Source: CAZRXG01 sp964603985 (GTDB lineage: Bacteria; Chloroflexota; Anaerolineae; Aggregatilineales; UBA3940). From it: a stretch of 64,000 bases of DNA. Both the position numbers and the translations under genes were made by a program. This document shows positions 59,402 to 64,000 of this stretch, one piece after another. The first letter of the stretch is position 1. Each line of letters begins with the position of its first letter. The stretch covers positions 1 through 64,000 of the forward strand of contig CAZRXG010000023.1 of the NCBI GenBank assembly GCA_964603985.1. Reading direction: 5' to 3'. Under the pieces are notes generated by a model. It worked only from the letters and a program-made list of their open reading frames with translations. It did no database searches and was not told the DNA's origin.

Positions 59402-59627
59402 CGGGTCTCTGCGCCTACCTCCCCAGGTTGTGAAGCACACCCGTGTGCCCGGCCTCGTTTGACTCATGTGCGTGCCTTGCATATGATGGGGTAGTCCCAT
59501 CTCAGGGCGGAGGGAACCGGCATCGGGTCAGGCTTTTCAGGCTTACGTCACAGAGGCATATGGCGGCGCATTCGGAGTGGTTGGCAAACCACCCCGCCGG
59601 AGATCATTTTTCAAGGGGAGAGAGGCT

Positions 59628-60113
59628 ATGGAATTAACGACAGTCGCGATTAAGAAGCCGGAGGAGATCAACTTCATTCTCGGTCAGACGCACTTCATCA
59701 AGACGGTCGAGGACGTACACGAGGCGCTGGTCACGGCGGTGCCGGGCATCAAGTTCGGGGTGGCCTTCTGCGAGGCGTCGGGGCCATGCCTGATCCGCTG
59801 GTCGGGGACCGACGAGGCGATGATCGATCTGGCGAAGAAGAACGCGCAGGCCATCGGGGCCGGGCACAGCTTCATCGTTTTCCTGGGCGAGGGCTTCTTC
59901 CCGGTCAACGTGCTGAACGTTGTCAAGGCGGTGCCGGAGGTATGCCGGGTCTTTTGCGCGACGGCCAACCCGACCGAGGTGGTCGTTGCCGAGACCGATC
60001 AGGGGCGGGGAATCGTGGGTGTGGTTGACGGGTTCAGCCCCAAGGGCGTCGAGGGGGGCGAGGACATCGCCCATCGCAAAGAGTTCCTGCGCATGATCGG
60101 CTACAAGCTGTAG
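59628..60113 (+). CDS. adenosine-specific kinase (DUF355 family)
   Basis: A 161-residue protein matching the DUF355/adenosine-specific kinase family: KPEEINFILGQTHFIKTVED, IKFGVAFCEASGPCLIRWSG, GHSFIVFLGEGFFPVNVLN and VCRVFCATANPTEVVVAETD. Members are compact and found mainly in archaea and thermophilic bacteria; the name rests on limited biochemical evidence. ATG at 59628, with AGGGGAGAGAGG upstream, is preferred over 59577. It lies 8 bases before the HIT gene, a likely pair in nucleotide metabolism. Confidence 0.9.
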   Translation: MELTTVAIKKPEEINFILGQTHFIKTVEDVHEALVTAVPGIKFGVAFCEASGPCLIRWSGTDEAMIDLAKKNAQAIGAGHSFIVFLGEGFFPVNVLNVVKAVPEVCRVFCATANPTEVVVAETDQGRGIVGVVDGFSPKGVEGGEDIAHRKEFLRMIGYKL

Positions 60114-60121
60114 GGGCGGGC

Positions 60122-60466
60122 ATGACGGACGACTGCATCTTCTGCAAGATCGTGACGGGGAAAGCGCCCGCCGCCAAAGTATACGAGACGGAGGCGGTGT
60201 TCGCCTTCCACGACATCAACCCCGTCGCGCCGACGCACGTCCTGATCGTGCCCAAGAAACACATCGCCCGGCTGTCCGACCTGGAAGCCGAGGACGCCGC
60301 GCTGATGGGGGAGATCGTCTACGCGGCCAGGGTGATCGCCGAGCAGGAGGGCGTGGCGGGCACGTTCCGGCTGGTGGCCAACAACGGTCGGGGGGTGGGG
60401 CAGTCCATCTTCCACGTTCACTTTCACCTGCTGGGCGGGCGCACGATGGGGTGGCCGCCCGGATAG
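60122..60466 (+). CDS. HIT/HINT family nucleotide hydrolase
   Basis: A 114-residue HINT-type protein with the CIFC zinc-like pair (5-8), HDINPVAPTHVLIVPKKHI and the catalytic histidine triad H98-V-H100-F-H102 (FHVHFHLLGGR). HINT proteins hydrolyse phosphoramidates and adenylated adducts such as AMP-lysine. It follows the adenosine-specific kinase gene by 8 bases. Confidence 0.94.
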   Translation: MTDDCIFCKIVTGKAPAAKVYETEAVFAFHDINPVAPTHVLIVPKKHIARLSDLEAEDAALMGEIVYAARVIAEQEGVAGTFRLVANNGRGVGQSIFHVHFHLLGGRTMGWPPG

Positions 60467-60574
60467 CCTGGCTCCGGCACCAGATGACCTCGTGTTGGTG
60501 TGCCCCGTTCATCGGCAAGCTATAATTAAGGAAGAGGGTTTTTCGAGAGCCATATGCAGAAAGGATTGCATTAG

Positions 60575-61255
60575 ATGATAGTCGAACGACGAATGACACC
60601 CGATCCGATCACGGCCACGCCCAAGACCACGCACCGCGAAGCGGTCGAGCTGATGCGCGAACACGGATTCCGGCGTTTGCCGGTCGTGGATAAGCGCGGC
60701 AAGCTGGTCGGGATCGTGTCCGAGGTTGACCTGCTCAGCACCGCGCCTTCCCCGGCGACGACGCTGAGCATCTACGAGATCTACACTCTGCTCGACAAGC
60801 TGACACTCGACCAGATCATGGTGTCGCCCGTGCTGGCCGTTGAGGAGGATTGTGACATCGCGGCGGCGGCCCGTTTCATGGTTGACAACAAGGTCAGTTG
60901 CCTGCCCGTCATGCAGGGCGATAAGCTGGTGGGCATCATCACCGAGACGGACATCTACAGGGCGTTTGTCGAGGTGCTCGGCGGCGGCCAGCCGGGCCAG
61001 CGCTGCGACCTGCGCGTCGTGGATCGTCCGGGCGAGCTGGCCGAGATCGCACAGGCGGTGGCCAGTGCTGGGGGGAACATCATCTCCCTGACGGTTTTCC
61101 GGGGTGAGGATGCCGAGCACGGGGAGATCAGCATCAAGGAGCAGGGGGCCAGCGAAGCGAAGCTCAAGGCTGCGCTGGAGGCACTGGAAGGGGTTGAAGT
61201 CGTCCGCATCCGGCCAGGTGGTCAGGCTAAGCTGCTCAAGCTGGGTAAGAAGTAG
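60575..61255 (+). CDS. CBS-ACT domain protein (AcuB-like)
   Basis: A 226-residue cytoplasmic protein with two CBS domains (about 1-60 and 75-135; TPDPITATPKTTHREAVELM, MVSPVLAVEEDCDIAAAARF) that bind adenine nucleotides, and a C-terminal ACT domain (about 145-215; CDLRVVDRPGELAEIAQAV) that binds small ligands. The order matches AcuB-like regulators, whose target is unknown. Start is ATG at 60575. Confidence 0.9.
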   Translation: MIVERRMTPDPITATPKTTHREAVELMREHGFRRLPVVDKRGKLVGIVSEVDLLSTAPSPATTLSIYEIYTLLDKLTLDQIMVSPVLAVEEDCDIAAAARFMVDNKVSCLPVMQGDKLVGIITETDIYRAFVEVLGGGQPGQRCDLRVVDRPGELAEIAQAVASAGGNIISLTVFRGEDAEHGEISIKEQGASEAKLKAALEALEGVEVVRIRPGGQAKLLKLGKK

Positions 61256-61497
61256 CCGCCGGATCGCCGCCCGGCGGCGGGCCCCTGGCGGGCCGGGACT
61301 ATCGTGACTCCTGATCCGAGCGGGAGTGGGGTGCCAATCGGGAAATATTGAAGTTGGCGAGCCGCCCGGAGGGTGAATGGGTGGCTCGCTTTTCGTTTTC
61401 GTGAATCTGTAGCTATACTAAGATGTGCAGCACGGCGTTGCTCGCGGCAGGGTGTTCCTGCTATGATCGGGCATCTTGTGTGAAAAGGTGACAAGGC

Positions 61498-62079
61498 ATG
61501 GCAAGCCTAAGAGATCAACTGACAGCCGATTTGAAAGAGGCGATGAGAAGCGGCGCTGATGCCCGCAAGACGGCCATTCGCGGCGTGCTGGCGGCTTTCA
61601 ACGAGGCCGAGCAGCGCAAGCGTGAGGATCTGGTCAAGAAAGCGCTGAAGAAGCACAGCGTCACGCGGCCAAGCAATCAGGAAGACGAAGAGGCTATGGC
61701 CGCTTACGGCAAGGCCGTCGATGCGGCGCTGGCTGCTGAGAAGGTTGGCGAGAACAGCGCGCTCGACGAAGCGGAGCAGCTGGCGGTCATCCAGAAGCTG
61801 GTCAAGCAGCGTGGGGATTCCATCGCCGACGCGAAGCAGGCCGGGCGCGACGACCTTGTCGAGGCAGAGCAGGCCGAGCGGGCAATGCTCGAAGGATACC
61901 TGCCCCAACAACTCTCGCGGGAGAAGGTCGAGGCCGAAGCGCGGGCGGTGATCGCCGAAGTAGGTGCCGGTGACCCGCGCGACATGGGTAAGGTCATGGG
62001 GCCGTTGATGAATCGCCTGCAGGGCCGGGCCGACGGCAAGCTGGTCAGTGAGGTGGTGCGCACTCTGCTCGCCGGGTAG
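61498..62079 (+). CDS. yqeY: GatB/YqeY domain protein
   Basis: A 193-residue protein with an extended N-terminal helical part (ASLRDQLTADLKEAMRSGAD) and the YqeY C-terminal motifs GYLPQQLSREKVEAEARAVI and DMGKVMGPLMNRLQGRADGK. It resembles the tRNA-interacting tail of the GatB amidotransferase subunit; its own role is not established. A central insertion (about 45-85) makes it longer than the typical 150 residues. In Firmicutes yqeY lies upstream of phoH, pgpH and ybeY; here pgpH follows directly after 22 bases. Confidence 0.92.
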   Translation: MASLRDQLTADLKEAMRSGADARKTAIRGVLAAFNEAEQRKREDLVKKALKKHSVTRPSNQEDEEAMAAYGKAVDAALAAEKVGENSALDEAEQLAVIQKLVKQRGDSIADAKQAGRDDLVEAEQAERAMLEGYLPQQLSREKVEAEARAVIAEVGAGDPRDMGKVMGPLMNRLQGRADGKLVSEVVRTLLAG

Positions 62080-62101
62080 AGTGCGCGGTCGAGGGAGCAG
62101 C

Positions 62102-64000
62102 ATGAACGCTCAGGCGTCTGCCGGGGGATCCGGGCGAGCGACCCAGATCGTGCGCTTGTGGCGCGCGGTGTACGGCTTGCTGATCGGGTTGCTGTTTATT
62201 GGCGTCTCGACGGTGATATTGCTGTTCCCGATCCTGCCGTCGCCCAGTTACGACCTTGAACTGGGTGACATCGCGCCGGAGGATGTCCGTGCCCCGCGCG
62301 ATATTGCCTACACCAGCCAGATCGAAACCCAGGCGGCGCGTGAGGCGGCCCGGGCGAGCGTCAAGGACATCTACGACCCACCGGCTGCCAGGAAGGGACG
62401 CGAGCAGGTGCTCCTGGCCCGCAAGATCATGAACTTCGTGCGGGACGTGCGGGCCGACTCCTTTGCCGATACCGATCTCAAGTTGACCTACCTGAACGAG
62501 ATCATAGCTCTGGAAAACGTGGCGTCGGATGTCATGACCGCGCTGCTCTCGGTAGGCAGCAGCCAGTTCGAGCAGGTCGAGGACGAGGTGGTCAGCCTGG
62601 TCGAGGAGGCGATGAGCGGGACGGTCAGGGAGGGGCGTGAGGGTGAGGTAGTCGACCAGCTTGAGCTGAAGGTCAGCACCGACCTGCCGGAGGATCTGAT
62701 CCCGCTCACCGTGTCCGTTGCGCGCGAGCTGGTCGTTGCCAACAGTTACCTGAATGAGGGCGCAACCGAGGAGGCCAGGGACAGTGCGGAGGCCGCCGTA
62801 CTCGACATCCGGCGGGAATTCCGGGCCGGTGAGGTCGTCATCCGGGCCGGCGAACCGGTCGACGAGCTTGACCTGGAGGCGCTGGAGGCACTGGGGCTGG
62901 CGACGGAACAGGTGACGTGGGAGGACGCTGCCAGCGCGCTGTTAGCCAGCCTGTTGAGCGCAGTCGCCATGGCCGTTTACCTGGCCGCGTTCAACCCGCC
63001 GTGGGCCAATAAGCCCGGCCACCTGTTGCTGATCGTGCTGCTTGCGCTGCTTTTCCTTCTCCTGGCCCAGATCATGGTTCCCGGCCAGCGGTTGACCTCT
63101 TACCTGTTCCCGGCGGCGGCGCTGTCGCTGGCGCTGACGGCGCTGGTCGGGATCGAGACGGCGGCGCTGGTCACGGTCGTGCTGGCGGTGCTGGCGGGCT
63201 ATATGGCCGACGGCTCGCTGGAGATCGCGGTTTTCGTCGGGCTGAGCGGCGCGCTGGCGGCGGGCAGCCTGCGCTCCGGGGAGCGCCTGAACGCTTTCTT
63301 CCGGGCCGGGATCTTCGCCGCCATCGCCGGGACGGCTGTGTTGTTCGTCTTCCGTCTCCCGGCCAGGGTGGATACGGTCCGGCTGGCGCAGTTTCTATTG
63401 ATGGCGTTGCTGAACGGCCTGCTGTCGACGGGGATCGCACTGGTGATCCTGTTCGTGGTCGGCGGGACGACGGGCCTGACGACGAGTCTGCGGCTGATCG
63501 ATCTGAGCCGCCCCGATCACCCGCTCCAGAAGCGGCTACAGCAGGAGGCGCTGGGGACGTACCAGCACACGCTTTCGGTGGCCAATCTGGCCGAGGCAGC
63601 GGCGGAGGCGATTGGTGCCAACAGCCTGCTGACGCGCGTCGGGACGCTGTACCACGACATCGGCAAGGTGAACAACCCCGGCTTCTTCGGCGAGAACCGG
63701 ACCGAGGGAGGGCTTGACCCGCACAAGGGATTGAGTCCGTTTGCCAGCGCGCGGATCATCAAGGCGCACGTCGAGGATGGGATCGACCTGGCACGACGGC
63801 ATCGCCTGCCGCCGGAGGTGATCGCTTTTATTGCGGAGCATCACGGCACGATGCCGATCCTGTTTTTTCTGGAGAAGGCGCGTGAGGAGGCGGCTAAGAC
63901 AGGAGCGGAACTGGACGAGTCCGCCTTCCGTTACGATGGCCCGGCCCCCCGCAGCCGGGAGACGGCCATCCTGATGCTGGCCGACGGGTGCGAAAGTGCG
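62102..64000 (+). CDS. pgpH: 7TM-HD domain phosphodiesterase PgpH (partial)
   Basis: The first 633 codons run off the right edge. An N-terminal helix (about 25-45) is followed by a large extracytoplasmic 7TMR-HDED domain (about 50-285), seven membrane helices (about 290-475) and the cytoplasmic HD domain. HD residues visible are H489 (TYQHTLSVANLAE), H518-D519 in YHDIGK, FIAEHHGT and RETAILMLADGCESA. PgpH degrades cyclic di-AMP, the regulator of osmolyte and wall homeostasis. The start is ATG at 62102, 22 bases after yqeY; gene order matches the yqeY-phoH-pgpH-ybeY region without phoH. Confidence 0.93.
   Translation, partial: MNAQASAGGSGRATQIVRLWRAVYGLLIGLLFIGVSTVILLFPILPSPSYDLELGDIAPEDVRAPRDIAYTSQIETQAAREAARASVKDIYDPPAARKGREQVLLARKIMNFVRDVRADSFADTDLKLTYLNEIIALENVASDVMTALLSVGSSQFEQVEDEVVSLVEEAMSGTVREGREGEVVDQLELKVSTDLPEDLIPLTVSVARELVVANSYLNEGATEEARDSAEAAVLDIRREFRAGEVVIRAGEPVDELDLEALEALGLATEQVTWEDAASALLASLLSAVAMAVYLAAFNPPWANKPGHLLLIVLLALLFLLLAQIMVPGQRLTSYLFPAAALSLALTALVGIETAALVTVVLAVLAGYMADGSLEIAVFVGLSGALAAGSLRSGERLNAFFRAGIFAAIAGTAVLFVFRLPARVDTVRLAQFLLMALLNGLLSTGIALVILFVVGGTTGLTTSLRLIDLSRPDHPLQKRLQQEALGTYQHTLSVANLAEAAAEAIGANSLLTRVGTLYHDIGKVNNPGFFGENRTEGGLDPHKGLSPFASARIIKAHVEDGIDLARRHRLPPEVIAFIAEHHGTMPILFFLEKAREEAAKTGAELDESAFRYDGPAPRSRETAILMLADGCESA

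Noticed and set aside
1..64000. rRNA, tRNA, CRISPR and prophage signals
   Set aside because: No such sequences were recognised on reading both strands; a covariance search could still find a short RNA missed by eye.

Overview
The window is GC-rich, dense bacterial chromosome. It most resembles a member of the Chloroflexota (Anaerolineae-like). The reasons are Thr/Pro-rich 'TPTPT' linkers directly after lipoprotein signal peptides, abundant GTG/TTG starts, Tat-type L,D-transpeptidases, multi-GAF/PAS histidine kinases, a kinase-FGE fusion, and housekeeping genes scattered among lineage-specific membrane proteins. This assignment is inference from gene style, not from a marker phylogeny. No rRNA, tRNA, CRISPR array or complete insertion sequence was found.

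Layout. Positions 1-240 hold a consensus promoter firing leftward off the window, bracketed by two GAAC-N4-GTTC palindromes (SOS/LexA type), with a third in the leader. Positions 240-9400 are a loose accessory region of lower GC with many dispersed repeats: a nucleoside deaminase, a SHOCT membrane protein, three small lipoprotein or secreted proteins (two sharing a C-x-LPCW motif), an ABC permease without an ATPase, and a WD40 protein flanked by direct repeats. From 9.6 to 24.4 kb come a small acidic protein, a sortase, rpsO-pnp, an SDR enzyme, a LOG-family protein, a TPR lipoprotein, an AI-2E transporter with a GNAT enzyme, a HEAT-repeat protein, an L,D-transpeptidase, and a ccmD/ccdA/glutaredoxin-DUF2085/lipid-kinase run.

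From 24.7 to 34.6 kb are a pseudokinase-FGE fusion, a GlsB-like membrane protein, PRPP synthetase, the B12-binding subunit plus MeaB of methylmalonyl-CoA mutase, a second L,D-transpeptidase, an FmdB zinc ribbon, a CsoR-family regulator whose metal-ligand His is Tyr, a thioredoxin-like protein and a HExxH lipoprotein. From 34.6 to 44 kb are two large sensor kinases in one overlapping unit and a DHH-CBS-poly(A) polymerase fusion. From 44 to 54 kb are an ICMT-like methyltransferase, an Ntn amidase, a YfhO-type protein, a ClC channel, etfBA and a YihY/BrkB protein. From 53.8 to 64 kb are a lone receiver domain, a TPR protein, a methyltransferase, MtaB, an adenosine-specific kinase, a HIT protein, a CBS-ACT protein, and YqeY followed by a PgpH-type c-di-AMP phosphodiesterase cut by the right edge.

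The most rewarding places for follow-up are the SOS-type promoter at the left edge, the pnp leader hairpin that covers its ribosome site, the pseudokinase-FGE fusion, the Cys-Tyr-Cys CsoR-like regulator with its thioredoxin-like neighbour, the palindromic operator in the etfBA promoter, the cloverleaf-like structured elements at about 24.5 and 53.6 kb, and the mobile promoter and MITE-like repeats of the accessory region.
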